A stretch of 64,000 nucleotides of DNA from Datnioides undecimradiatus (GCA_008933995.1 WARS01000033.1:5511787-5575786); one strand, 5' to 3'. Positions 34,111 through 47,000 are shown, counted from the stretch's first letter. The notes: generated from the sequence alone by a model not told the origin. A program made the numbers and translations.

Positions 34111-36830
34111 TTCACACTGCCCTCCCTCCTCCTTCTGTATCAGCAGTAAACTGTTGTCAGCTAAATCCTCATCTCTCCCAGTGTTATACCTATCCTGTGT
34201 GTCGCTGCTGTTAGTGTGTGGTCTGACTTGTGGGTATTAGAGGATTGATACAAGGTAGGTACAACTATCAGTGCAAGTGAGGTCTCGTTTCTATGTGTGC
34301 ATATGTGTGAATCTGGAGGTCTACACATGTGCTAACTGGCCTCCCACACACTCATTAAACACAGAAACTGTACTAAGCAGGCTCTAGTCTTGTTTCACAG
34401 ACCTCACAACAGGTACTCTAATGCAATGTATGACAATCTGTATTTCACCTGATGCTTACCTATTATAATATAACACAGCTCACAGCAAACAAAGAAAGGC
34501 ATTACAAGTGACATAAGGAAATACTCATTTTATAAAACTAACTGAAACGAAAAATACGGGTTTCAAGTTTTATTCTAAAAAACTTTGCAAAAAGTATCTT
34601 CAGAAGAGATTTAAATGTATTGTTTAGCATTTATTGTTTAAGCTACATGCTTTTAAGTATTATGACTGAGCTGAAAAACACAGAGACATAGTGCTGAGAT
34701 ATTTGTTTTAAGCTCATCCAGCCCACACAACGAAGGGCCAGCCAGTATGTGTCTACACACTGTACGGACACGGATCTTACTCTGCTCCACGGTGACCCCA
34801 CTTAACTAGTGAAAGGTCAGCGCTAATGAACAGGCAGATGGTAGCACTTGTTGACTTAGCATATAAGTTGTTTGACCTTCGACCCCATTCAGCAAGCGAG
34901 AGAGGGAGTGCAAATGAAGGGCGCTGACTCCCAGTGGAGTCCTCTCCTCTAGAAACACCTCTAGAAGTGAGTGTAAGGCAGTGACTGTTGATGACCAAAG
35001 TGACACAGGCTGAAAAACTCAACTTCGTACCTATTCTGCATCTATTACATGCACACCATGAAGGAAACACGCAGCCATGAGCTCATTAAAACTAATCACA
35101 AACAGGTATGTTCACATTGGTTAAAACTGAATGCGTTTATTGGATTTGCGATCTTTGGGAAAGTACATTATCAGGACTTGGGCTACATTCACAATACATG
35201 CTTTTGTTCTCAATTCAGATTTACTGATCAGATATCAGTGTGCACTGTTCAGAGACCTCACTCTCATGTAAAAAGGAACAGTAACAAATAGACCACATGC
35301 AGCACGCTGAAGTGCAGAAGTTGTAGCCACTGAAGGCAGCGTACTAAGTTTCATTTATGTGTTGATGTGCAGTGGAAGCCAATTTGTGGACAGATGATAG
35401 TGAAGACGAGGAGAAAGCAATTGTGGAGCAATGGCTGCTCTTTCTGTGCAGACTTATGTGCGTATGCAGAGCTGAGTCAGGTTTGGTGATGTCAGTGAGA
35501 CAGATTTCCTCCAAAACATCAGGATGTCAAGCATTTGTTTTAAATCAATCTGTCAGAACTTCTCCCCAAGACTCTCACAGAAAAGAACTCAGGCAGGTGA
35601 GTAACATCTCATGAATGACTGATGAAAGTGTCGTGAATTCTGATATGACTAGTCGAACTGGGGTGACACTGCAAAAAAAACACCCAGAACAGGCCTGTAT
35701 CTGATTTAGGGCTACATATGTAAGGGGCCTAGCTCAGAAGAGAAAAAACATCAGGTTTCATGCCATTTGTTCAGACTGTAATGAAAAAACAGACCTGACT
35801 CACATGAGCACAAAAATCATATGTCTGGGCTGCTTGCGCCTTCAATATAAACACGACATGTATTCTAAACCAGGAAGAAATTAACTGTAGAATAAACAAA
35901 GCCATTTCTCAGTGTCTCAGTTTTCATGTCTGTTCCTCAACTCAAACAGGGAAAACTAAGGAAAAGGAAAGGAAATGGGTTAGACAGTATTGACTGGGTC
36001 ATGCTGTGGTTTATGTTACTGATTACAATGTAACCAGTTACTGAAATGAATTATAGTAATCAAAAGAAGGGTGAGGCGGAAGACAGAGATGTAACTAAAC
36101 TAACTAAAAAATAGCAGCTGCTTCCCATATTTTCACTTTTGATTCATTTGCTGATTCATTTCCCCCACTAAGAGAAGACCCAACACTGACAACTTCAAAA
36201 GCTTGCTTACCATACTGTTGAGTGTATTAGACAGCTGATTGTGTAGAGACTGACAGGAATTAAGAGGAGATAGGACACGTATCAACGCAGTGACTATATG
36301 ACAAGTATCTGGACCATTTGGTGGAATCGATTTGTTGCAGTTCCAACGTGTAGATCAACCTTTTGCTATAGCAGCAGTATACACCAGGCTACAGAGATGT
36401 AGTAGTGTATCTGTTACTCTAGTGAACACTTTTTCATTTTCTGTCCTTAAAAATGTTTGTCCACCATGTATAATGATGTCATAAAGATTGAGACATTAAA
36501 TCTGTGACACAAGGCTTTAATATATTGCCAAATCACTAAGGTAAAGTGCCTTAATTTATGACATTATCTTGAGGACACTGATGCAATTAGAAATGGCTGT
36601 GTGCTGTTAGTGTCTACTTGTCAGTGAAGCAGAGGTGAGAAGAGGAAACAGACATGTGCAGCAATGAGTGAGAATAGAGACAGGGAGTGACGGAGAGCAG
36701 GTGATCATTATTATGACAGCAACAGGTTTGGGACACGGTGGAGAGCTCTGCATCTGATACGTCTGCAGTGTACCCCTGGAGACACTGTCTGTGTATACAG
36801 TGCTCACAAAAACAGTCCCCAGTGCACCCA
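34110..36830. other. Non-coding DNA, no clear elements
   Basis: Unique AT-rich sequence. Frames of 66-97 codons on both strands lack domains. No repeat family recognised. Confidence 0.4.
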
Positions 36831-36831
36831 G

Positions 36832-36855
36832 ACACACACACACACACACACACAC
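36832..36855. repeat. CA microsatellite, 12 units
   Basis: Uninterrupted AC repeat. Overlapping open frames encoding Val-Cys or Thr-His runs come from it and are not genes. Confidence 0.93.
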
Positions 36856-36899
36856 TCGTCGTAATGACACAACAGCAGGTATTGCCTGATGCACACATT

Positions 36900-37230
36900 T
36901 TTCATCCTCCAATTTATAATTAGATTGATTTGGAATCGAACAAATTAAAGGATGAGACATTTCCCTGTCCAATTGGCTAATTGGATCGACTGTTAATGGC
37001 TGCTAAAAGAAACGTCAAGTTTAATTTCACACTTATTGACATGCAGTTGATGTGGATGACATTAATCTAATGATTATTCATAAGACTCTCCTATTATCAT
37101 CTCGCTCCCTCTCTCGCTTTCTCTCACCAGGCATATCATTACGCCGAAGCACAACCATTAACCAGCATGGTTGCCATGGAAAATTCTCCTGAATTTACTA
37201 CCCACTGCTCAAATGGAAGGGCAATTGTGT
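36900..37230. promoter_or_regulatory. Strong enhancer-like block with homeodomain cores and X-box-like site
   Basis: TAATTA at 36917-36922 is followed by GATTGATTTGG. An inverted pair CCAATTGGCTAATTGG spans 36969-36984. Many TAAT/ATTA cores cover 37020-37085. GTTGCCATGGAAA at 37170-37182 matches the left half and spacing of an RFX X-box (GTTGCC AT GG-AA), with the right half imperfect. A CT-rich stretch at about 37096-37128 separates the two parts. Unique and non-coding. Confidence 0.38.
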
Positions 37231-39420
37231 TACACTGGCTGCCTACTATATTTGTAAAGAAAGTGTGTGTTGGGCTACAGAGGACTGCTACATTAGAGAC
37301 ACTTTTCTGAAAGTGCAGTGCAGCAACTTTTCCACATCTTCATGGCTCAAGGCTTCAATAAAACTCTGTATTTAAACTGTCTCACCTTTAGCTCTGCCTG
37401 ACTGAAGAGGGTTTAAGGTAAAGTCGATAAGATCCTGTAATGATCTCACAGGAAAAGTTATTTTACTCATAAATATTAACTACAATATAACATGTACTTT
37501 TTGTTAAAGGATTCTCTGTAGAGGACCTTTGTAACATATATATAAATATGACAAACATTAGTTCAAGCCAATTAGCTGTATATATACAGTATATGTTATT
37601 CTGTAGCTGCAGACTTAGTTGCAATTCATTAAAGTGAGCCATGAGACTCAGTCATTGTTGCAGATGGCTATAGTAAATATTTCCACCTTTTTGTATTCAA
37701 ACCATTTCTGAGGAGGTGGGATATTCCTTTGAGATGTTGGGGTGGTACAACTGAACTGCAGCCAGCTCTAAATCTATAACTCAAGTGCTGCCAGATTGTG
37801 TTAACTAAGTAACTTGCAGCACTAAATTCGTCTGAAGTGGCGGTTTTACCGTGAAAATGAGATGTTAAATAAAAACAATCAATTTATGCTTCGAGGCTCT
37901 TATTTACTTTTTATTTACTTTTTAGCCTTGGATTTGTGGAAGATTCTCAGTATGGTTTATTAACTGAGTCTTGCTTGTGTTTTTTTTAATCTTCACACAT
38001 TGGATGATTGGACAAATCTAAATAGTGTAGACTCCCAGTTATAAAACAGTAGTTTCAAGCAAAATCCTCAGAGAGCTGTGGGAATCTTCCTGCTGTATGT
38101 TAACAGTTTCTACAATGACACCAAATCTCTGTCTGTGTCTTGGGATGCTGCGTCCTTTAGGTACACTGAGGCATCAGTGTCCTGCAGTCAAAGGACCATG
38201 GGAACAGTCAGAAAGGACAAAGCGTGCTTTGAGACACTGATTGGTATCTCCTAAAACTTTTACAAGTTTATTCATGAGGGTGCAGTTCACTGAATAAGGA
38301 GCTGAACTTCTTACATGTTAAACCCACTGGCCTGTAGGCCCTTATTATGTCAATGTCTCATGAAGTCTGACTCTGTACAGAGGTGATATAATTAGATCCA
38401 ACTTTAATGTGATTTTAACATGCGTAATGGTTTAATTACAAACCAGTTTTCTGAGAAACATCTCTATACCTTCTCCTCACATCACTGGGAATGTTCCTAT
38501 CTCTAAATCCTTAACACTTTGAAATGCATACCGTAGAGGGGGGTTTGCAGGTGAGCATGCGTGGGTGCATGAGTCTGTGGCTTAGAAAGATCCAACGAGA
38601 GCCTGCAGGGAGTTTGTCAGATTGAGGTGCTTCAACATGTAAACTCAGGGTCCCTGGAGGTGTGAGATATTAGGTTTGGGAAAGGTTTCCTTTGGTCTCC
38701 TGAAGCCACTATATCCAGGAGAAAATTGGCTTTCTGAACAAAACACTGTGCAGAGAGAGATAGCAAGCACGAAACGCAAGGGAAACATTCGGAGAGCATG
38801 GCAGAGAAATAGAGACAAACAACCACGTCTGTGTGTTTGCACTGTAGAAACTGTCCATCTTAAGCACTTATTTGCTTTGGCGCTGAGCATTAAAATCTTA
38901 TTTTTCATGGAACAAGTGGGACACTACCAGCAGTGGGAGATTAATCCACTTTATTCCAAAGCAAATCAGCTCATTTCGACAATGTTCTTGGGTCAAGTGA
39001 TATTAATCTGAAAAACAGCCTCAATTCAAGATCTTCAAAAGCTGTGAAGCAACTTAAACTACAGTGGAAGTGCAATTATCACACTCCATCGCCTCACTCA
39101 TTTAAAAAAAAATGAATTTAAGAGGGCCAATATGAGACTAAATGACTAGTTAAGATGAATATTTTATGCAGTGTAAACATCTTGTGATACCCGCCTTGTG
39201 ATGTTGTGCTACTGAAGCGAGGAGTGTTCTGCATGATGATATTGGGGAAATAAGCGAGGCAATCAGCTGCCTTTAAAGAAGCTCCCACTCCCCTCCACAA
39301 ACTCCATCACATTATCCAGTCTTCACATGCAGACACGCTGGCAGCCATTGCTTCACACCTGTACACGCTGAATATGAGCAACCAACTGATTGTATGGATC
39401 AAAGCACAACCGAGTGTAGT
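37230..39420. other. Non-coding DNA, no clear elements
   Basis: A local inverted pair TAACATATA/TATATGTTA flanks an AT-rich stretch near 37531-37598. The 111-codon plus frame at 38676-39011 has minus-strand shadows and no domain. Confidence 0.4.
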
Positions 39421-39720
39421 ACGACAATGTTATTTGTCTAATTGGAGAACCCCACACCAAATATGAGATTTCAGTACAACAGCTGTTTTATATTACAGGG
39501 GGAGAGGGGAAGGATAATAATGGGCTTTGAGCTGCAGCGCTGCAGAGGCGATAAGGACTTTTTTGTGTTTTTATATGGGCTGAGTTTTATGGAACAGATG
39601 GACTTCTCTTGTCCTGAAGGAGTGAGAGGTCTGTTAGTTTTCATTCCACCCTCTAATACTTTAATTAGAGAGGATTAAGTGGGCAGTAAGTGACCCGAGC
39701 AGGTGATCAAACACTGAACA
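39420..39720. promoter_or_regulatory. Enhancer-like unique block
   Basis: Contains TTATTTGTCTAATTGGAG, GAGCTGCAGCGCTGCAGAGG (an inverted CTGCAGCGCTGCAG palindrome at about 39532-39545) and TAATTA at 39662-39667. A plus frame of 78 codons crosses it without any recognisable domain. Confidence 0.3.
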
Positions 39721-42560
39721 GGATAATAATAGTCGCTCACGTCAGATGGAGGCACTAAATGTGCAGGTTTTTCACTGGTGTTCCAGACAATATTGTAAAT
39801 TTATATCCATATCCAATAGGATATATTCTAACTAAATTAAAACATATTCCTCTACAGGAGACAACATCTTCTAATTAACATGAAGTAGTTTTTATAATGT
39901 AAAAAAAGTTTCAGAGCCCCTAACGTCTGGTGTAAAAATCTCACTTTTCAAGAGGATGAAAGCACATCGAACAAAGGATCAGGATAGTTTTTCGGTCGCA
40001 GTTCTCTGCAGGTCTTGTATCATAGGAACAACCACTTTATTTCCCCTGCAGCTGACCATCGTTCCATCATTGCATCATTCCAAACTGTCATAAAAAGCAG
40101 AGTCCACAGAAATTGTGCCTCTTTGTCTGTTCTCATTGAGACATTAACCGCACAGGAAAGTCATTGGAATGATCAATAAAAACTGCCTCATTAAGAGTAG
40201 TTTCAACAAAGTAGACATTCGCAGCAGGTGTTCTAACAAGTGCATAACAGCACTAAAGCTGTTATATTGTACAGGAATGACAAATTTTTCATGCAACAAA
40301 TTAATGTCATTTAGAAACTGTTGGAGAAATACTTGCTGGTCCTTATAATGTAGGTGAGGAACAGATGTAAAAATCTTTAAAAGGATCTTAAACCCTTTTT
40401 TTACGTTTTATGAGATCAACTAAATGCAGCAGAAGTATTGTCCTCCAAGACAGACAGTTTGAAGGTGTGTTACCTCCTTTATTTAAATGAATTTTGTGTC
40501 TTGGTCCCTCCTGGCAGCCACTTTCACACCATTTTCAAGTGTGGCCATTCAGAACAGCTATAAAAACTTTTATTGCTTTTTAGCGGTGTGTTTATCAATT
40601 TAAGTCTTCAACCAAAACAGTCCGTTAGAAAAAGAGTGCGGTCCATTTCGGTCATCAGTAGAAAAAAAACAGTAATTTGAGCTGGTGGAGATCCTAGGCA
40701 GTCAGGTGCCCATTATTATTGTGTAGTACGCTCTGAGGAAAACCCTCAGGCTTCTAGGTTTAAGTGGCTAAAGCCATTTCACTGAACCCATAATGTCAGC
40801 AGCTTGTCAGGACAGCAAAGGTTGTGATGACTTATCTTGTTCTTAATACACATAAGCTAATTCTAGTTTACAGAGATCACTGCAGCCGTTTTACAATCAG
40901 GGGGGAAAAAAGTCAAGTCCTGAAGGAAACTGGTTGGATTACACGGCCTTTTGAATAAGTAACAATCTCCATGTGTCTCTATGTGCTTTCGGCAGAGACT
41001 GGTAGGAAATAGGATCCAGCAGTGACTTTCCACCACAAGAATGTCGGGGTTCCCGAAGAGAAGAATTAAGAACTAGTGGCATGAAGATGGAGATGAGAAG
41101 AAGAGAAGAAGGGCAAGAAGCTATGGTTATCCATTTCTCACTTCTTTTCTGTCAGCAGGGACATACCGCCTTTAAACCAAGCCCTCATTTTAGCCCCAGT
41201 TCCCTGATCTTGGCTTCCCATGAGTTGGTCTATCTTTAAATCCCTCCATCCATTCTGAATATCCAGCAGCCCAAGCCAGGCTGCTACAGAGGGAGGGATT
41301 GGAGGAGGGAATGAACAAAAGAAAGGGAAGACTCTTTTGATCAGCCACTCAGCAAATGTTCGTCCAAATGAGAATATATATAAAATTTATTTTAGGTGTA
41401 ATCAGTTTCTTTCTGAGCCCACTGGAAGAAGTAATAGTGCAGTGCTCCAATATCTCTGCTCTATAATGATTCTTTTCTTCCTCAGGAATGTCTTTGAGAG
41501 AGTTTAAAGGTCACTTTTCATGCCAGACAGACATAATTTAACTGCAATGCTTGGACCAGCCTGAATTTATACACAAGCACCCCAATGCTGTCTCTTTTGA
41601 GTATCGCACGATCATAAATCTGGGAAAATCATAGAACTTAGACTGCTGTTGTGGAAATATTTCATGAGTTAATGTAAATTATGAGCATGTGATGTGGAAG
41701 AGATTTATCACAGGCTACGTTGGACTTCCAAGAGATATTTAGTAAGAAATGTTTCCTGCTGAGCTTGTTTAGCAAGTATCCCCATTTCTCATTAGGATCC
41801 AGATGCACAGCTGTTAAAGCTTTTTCAAAATCAATTTGTTTGTGTCTCTTTCCCTCCAGCTCGGGCAAACTAAATGTACATTCTGTCAGTATGAAATGCA
41901 TCTTCTACAGTGCACTGGGGTCATGTTTAATGAAACAAACAACACCCCGCCCACCAGCAATGTGTTGCCGTCTTCTCGCACTGCAGTTGTCCTCAGATGA
42001 CTTCTGCCAGGCTCAGGGTGAGTAAGCAAAGAACGAGAGAGAGAGGAGAGATGCCTCAGACTGCTTAGGGAACAGCACAGCATCGCCTCACAAATCAATG
42101 GATATTGTGAACCAAGGAGAAAAGTAGCCTGCCCTGAAACACTGAACTAAAGTATACTTGTTTTCTCCCACCTGTGGAATAGACTTGTGTAAGGACTTTG
42201 TCAGGTGTTTGTTCTTCAAATGGGGGAAGAATTCAGACAACCGGGGCTTGATCACAGCCATAACTAACCTCACAATAAAGGATGAAGGGGAGGAAATAAG
42301 GCAGGGAAGATGTTAAGATAGTAGGTAAAGAAAAGTTTATTTCTCCTACTATTTGCTGCTTTTTTTTTTAGAGGAATGGGTCAAAGTGGACCAACAGCAT
42401 TATCGAACCCTTTTATAAATGGGCTCTGGCTTACTTTAAAGTTAACCAGTCACATGGGGGAATGGTGCCTGTAGGTAAACAGCATATACCTGCCACCAAT
42501 AAAATGGTGATTGTAATTACACCAGGTCAAAGTCAGCTGTTACTGCAGGATGTGCTTGAA
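39720..42560. other. Non-coding DNA, no clear elements
   Basis: Unique sequence with a purine patch at 41086-41120. Its last part (42360-42560) may be the eroded 5' flank of the Tc1 remnant, but no terminal repeat is readable. Confidence 0.4.
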
Positions 42561-42945
42561 TGTTCAGTGTTACATTATACTGTTCGAGTCACGGTTTGCA
42601 AACAGTTACCAAAAAACTGGGAGATCTCGTTGTTGAGGAGTGTCACATTAAGGAGAGGGATAGAAAAGTATATGGAAAGCTTTGGATGAACCACAGAGCT
42701 CTGTCACAACCATCATCAACAGAAAATGTGGCTCCACAGAGATGCTGCAAGGACCAGTCTCCAAAGTTGATGAGGAGAAGACTTATCAAACAGGCTACCA
42801 AGAAACTAAGAGCAACACTGAAGGGACTACAGGAATTTCTGGTAGGTTCTAGTCACTCCTCAAAGATGATGAAGCTCATCATCCAACGAACATCATACTG
42901 ACTTGCGAGGCATGGTGGTGGTAGCATCATCAGTAGCAGTGTTTA
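42560..42945 (+). pseudogene. Tc1-like transposase remnant, internally deleted
   Basis: In one reading frame, 42745-42840 encodes a decayed second helix-turn-helix of a Tc1 transposase: LIKQATKKLRATLKGLQEFL matches the REATKRPTxTLKELQ pattern of the family. After a stop at about 42899, the same frame reads HGGGSII at 42911-42931, corresponding to the HGGGSIMLWGCF block that lies well over a hundred residues further on in intact transposases. The intervening catalytic region (first Asp and surroundings) is therefore gone. No DDE triad remains and no terminal inverted repeats were found. Dead copy; a Tc1 call is fairly secure, the subfamily is not. Confidence 0.65.
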
Positions 42946-43640
42946 GCAATGATATTCCTATTCTCAAGCACCCTCTAGCAATGCTGGTATAATATGTCTT
43001 AATAGAAATCAAGAAGAATGACAACAAAATAATGGCTGAGTGCTGATCATGTCACAGTTAGGTGGGGTATAGGTCCCTTCCAGCATGCACTGCAGCAACA
43101 GATTAATGGACCTACATTTTGATTAGGTATGTTTCTGCACTGTCTCCAAGTGTTATGTTCTGCTTCATGCTCACAAGGTTTCCAGTGTTTCCATCCTTCA
43201 GTGTTTTTGCTGAGGTTCTCCCAAACAGACTCTTCTTTTATACTAAAATATACTAAATATCCTAAATATACTTAAATTCCAAAAAGCAGATGCTCGTGTC
43301 AACAATTTTCACCAAACAGACTTCTGCAGTTAATCCCTTAGTAAGTTTCGTTTTAGAAAGGCAGAGTCACACCGTAATGTCAAATCAAATGCCGTGTGTT
43401 CTGACACCAGTGATCATTCAACAGTCTGAATCTTTTAGTTTGAGTCTGTGTCTGAGCTTGTTTTTGTGGTAAACTTTGGTAAAGTTCCTTTATAATGTAA
43501 AAACATTATTGTCTACATACAAGTGTTACATACAGGTGACTCTTCATTAGGAAAATTCAATTGTGATATTTCTCAACTACCTGCATTTTCTCATCTGACA
43601 TCATAATTACATCGATCTAATGAATGAGTCTATGTATGGG
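42945..43640. other. Non-coding DNA downstream of Tc1 remnant
   Basis: May hold the eroded 3' part of the Tc1 element up to about 43190. TACTAAATATCCTAAATATACTTAA near 43250-43276 is low complexity. No gene signal. Confidence 0.35.
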
Positions 43641-43880
43641 GTTCACCTTGAAAGGTCTTGATCATGAATCATGTCAAATGTCATGGCTAATCACGAGAGC
43701 TGTTATCCACATATGAAGAATGGGGCCCAGTGCCACTGTCCTCTTGATGCTCAAGGTGGTGATAGCTGGTATTTTAGTTGTCTCTTCTATGGGTTGTCTT
43801 TTATCAGAGGCGACATGTGTGGAGGAAATGAGAAGAGTGGAGGATGCCTGCTGTATCTGCAGTAAAGGTAGATGAAGAAT
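43640..43880. promoter_or_regulatory. Enhancer-like unique block
   Basis: CATGAATCATGTCAAATGTCATGGCTAATC and GTATTTTAGTTGTCTC...TTTTATCAGAGGCGACATG are complex and repeat-free. The texture is close to that of the 39.4 kb block (...GGGCTGAGTTTTATGG... against ...GGGTTGTCTTTTATCAG...). No coding domain. Confidence 0.27.
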
Positions 43881-44079
43881 GCATCAGCAAGAGAAGGAGG
43901 AGAAGGGGGGAGATGATAGGAAAGAAGGAGGAACTTGGGACAAGTAGTGCAACACTGCCCCCATGTGAGAAGACCTAGACAGTCAGAGCAAATATAGTAG
44001 CTCTTCCCTTCTTATTCTCTCCCGGCAGCCCTGTGGCTGTCCATCAGCAAAGAGCCATTACATGCATCTTCCTTGTTGG

Positions 44080-44560
44080 ACACCTGCTACAAGGAGCCGT
44101 GCCCTTTTCTGAGTAAAGCTTTATGTGGCTTTCAGCCTAGATCACCTTGTCAGGCTTAAATCCCCATCGCTCCTGCCTTTGACATATTTCCTCCTTGTTT
44201 ATGGTGTGGGACCCTCTGCCAGTAGATTTCATGTCAGTCAGCAAAATAAAAGCAATAGCAGTGCCAAGACACTGTCAGGGAGAGAGGACAGACGAGCATC
44301 AGAGTTTACTGCAGAACCAGTCTGCAGACAGTTTTTCTACCTGAAGAGTTACCTGTGAAGGAGAGGGTAGACCGATGTCTTATTTGGATGATAGAGACAA
44401 GCAGCAAAGAGACTGTGAAGATCCTTAATGTTATTCAGATCCTGCTGACCTTTCTCATGGCATGTTTGCTGGCTTTTTTGAAAAGGGCAACCATGAAAAC
44501 TAGGAGCAAGCCTCTCCATACAGGCAGAAAGCAGAGAGCTGAAAGCCTTTGAAAGGCTGT
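44080..44560. promoter_or_regulatory. Enhancer-like unique block
   Basis: Unique sequence (CCTTTGACATATTTCCTCC, AGCAAAATAAAAGCAATAGC, TGTTATTCAGATCCTGCTGACC). Frames of 65-102 codons on both strands show no domains. Confidence 0.22.
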
Positions 44561-46180
44561 TTGTAATGCATGTAGATCTGATTACAACATGGATACTGAC
44601 TGAGCAGTGATTCAACATGGTAAGAGAGTCATTATGGAAATCCCAACGTGACCTCATAATTCAGTGATCAGTATAAAGAACATTTTAAAAAGTGCAATAA
44701 ATAAACATACTTGTATCAAAAGCACATTTCACTTCTCAAATGTGGATATATGGACAACCTTGCGACCCAGGTAGGGCAAACCCGGAGTGAACATTCCCCC
44801 TGAAGCACCATGACCATCTAAGGCAGCAGAGATGGTAGAAAGAAAAACAGGGACTCAGCATGGAGAGTCCAGGCATTAACTGGTCAAGAAGTAGCATCAG
44901 AAGTAATCTGAAATAACTCCTGTGAGGATATCAAAGATCCTCCAATGCCAGTCTGGCATTTTCTGAGCTACAGCAGCAAAAAGCAGGCTGGTACGACAAG
45001 AGTTCACAAAGGCAGTTACAGAAAAATGTATATTATTGCCATATTATTACAATGTTTAAAACTTCACAATGTAGCTTCAGTAAAAAGATTATATGATCCT
45101 CAATGGACTGTGAAAATTCTGCAAGTGTAGGGCTTTTGAAAACATTTTTCTCTAACAGTAATGCACACTGCACAGTTCAGTTAGTGGAGAATAGTGCTGA
45201 CATTGCCAGAGGGCTAGCAGTTTATATCTGACCCGGGTCATGCACAAGAAACACATCTGCATTCATTAAAGCCAGTGAAGCTTTAAGTTAAAAAATGCAT
45301 ACAATTGAATTAAAACATTTAACATTTCCTGGCAACAGCATGTAAACAACGCCATTAAGGGAGATAGAGTAAGTATCTTTGCACAAAAAAAATACTGAAT
45401 TTGAGAAATGAATTTGATTATTTCACTGACCTCGTATAAATTAGTAGCATAACAAAAAATATCTCCGACTACATTGCCAGAGAATAACAGTGCATATGCA
45501 TGACCATAATAATAAGAAATTAATTTCAGAAAATATATCTACACATCTTTGTTGTCAAGGGTCAGTCAGATATTTGTTAAAAGTCAAAGAACTGCATGCT
45601 ACATTTTTGTAATTAGCACAGCACTACAAAATTCATTAGAAAAGCTTATGTTACTGCATATAACTATCAGTGTCAGATCGCATGTCGTCAAGGCTCACTG
45701 TTCATATGGTCATGTGACAGATTCAAATGACACACGCTAACAAGCACAGCCTCCCCTACTGTCTAGCAAATTTTATTCTGACAGGATAGTGGAAGAAATA
45801 AAAGTGAGCTCCTCTTTTTCCCTTGTTCAGCATGACGGCAGCTTTGTTCTTAAAATAGTCTGCCTTGTGATTTAAATTCAGTCTGGAGTATTGAGAGCAA
45901 TGAGACAAGATCAAAGAGGTCTCTTTAGACTCACTTACTGCAGAAGAGAGAGGAGGCGAGAGAAGAGAGGAGAGAAAATACAAGTCTCGCTGGATCACAC
46001 AGGGAAATTGTTCTCTGCACACTTCCAGCAAATCATATTAGATAGAGTCACTGTGGCAACTAGAGAAGATAATCTTTAATGTGCTCTTTAATGAGAGGGA
46101 AAATGTTTGTCTCTTGCGATTGAAGCTCTCGCTGTGCAAATTATATCCAAATCAGTTCACCAGCATGGGCTCTTCACTGA
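44560..46180. other. AT-rich non-coding DNA
   Basis: Nothing specific apart from a GA-rich patch (45940-45980). Frames here are short and overlapping. Confidence 0.4.
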
Positions 46181-46440
46181 TGAAAAGTGGCTGAGGGATA
46201 GCATTCAATTAGCACATTAGATTGACACAATCAGAACATGTAATGGGTTTTAAGACCTTGGCTCCAGGCTCATCACTCAATGGCTGTGAATGGCTCCAAA
46301 AATGTCATAATTAGCAAACTGAAGGAGGAATATTCCTTTGGTCTCTCTCTGCTGGAAGACGAATCTCGAGCTATTTCTGCGTAACGTTCACCTTGAGCCA
46401 CCACACACAGACAGAGTTGTCTGGTTTTCTCTAGAGGACT
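46180..46440. promoter_or_regulatory. Enhancer-like unique block
   Basis: Contains TCAATTAGCACATTAGATTGAC, CCAAAAATGTCATAATTAGC (TAATTA at 46308-46313) and AGGAATATTCCTTTGG. The AGGAATATTCCT 12-mer at 46326-46337 is a perfect palindrome of two GGAAT (TEAD/ETS-type) halves. Confidence 0.32.
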
Positions 46441-46659
46441 GTCATCACTGAACTGAAAGAACAATCCACAAAAATCTTATTCTTACATAAATACACAAGT
46501 GAACATATTAATTTCATTAGTGTACTTTATATCACATGTAAAATATACAATATTTCCAATAAGTCCAGATGTGACCTGTAATGTGAAACTTGTTTATGTA
46601 GCTAATTGGTCTTATACTGATAATATGACATTTATGAGGTAGTGCAACACATTTTATTA

Positions 46660-47000
46660 ATGTCTACTGCGGGCCGCATCCCAAACGTTGGGTCACAACC
46701 TTATTGGGTGACCCATTTGGAAAGCAAGATGCATAATAATGTGATAATGAGTGGATTTATTTTCGTAATTAAAACAGGAAAACAGAAGGCTGCTCACATA
46801 CTCAAAGAACTGCAGTTACATCCCGTTACTGTAATTTCTGTTTTGCTCTGCTGGTCTGTTTGGCTCAGATGCTGTGTGGGGGGCTGTTTACTCCAAATGT
46901 GTTTTATGTGGGGAGGTGCTCAGTCATGAGAGCTTAAAAATGAACAAATTGGACAGACATCTCCAAAGACACGTTTTCAGAGTGAGAGAGAGTTTTTCTT
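46660..47000 (+). pseudogene. hAT-type (BED/ZBED-like) transposase N-terminal remnant
   Basis: At 46886-46975 the plus strand encodes AVYSKCVLCGEVLSHESLK followed by MNKLDRHLQRHV. The spacing of Cys 46898, Cys 46907, His 46958 and His 46970 gives a C-x2-C ... H-x3-H zinc finger with the K-LxRHL signature of BED fingers found in hAT transposases and the ZBED/FAM200-type genes derived from them. The rest of the transposase is not readable. Upstream, 46689-46696 and 46708-46715 form an inverted TGGGTCAC/GTGACCCA pair of the kind seen in hAT-associated repeats. A domesticated gene is unlikely, because the frame is lost about 70 residues later. Confidence 0.6.

Noticed and set aside
43885-43980. 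Purine-rich stretch as a regulatory GAGA-type element
   Set aside because: Several similar purine patches occur in the window and look like ordinary low-complexity sequence.
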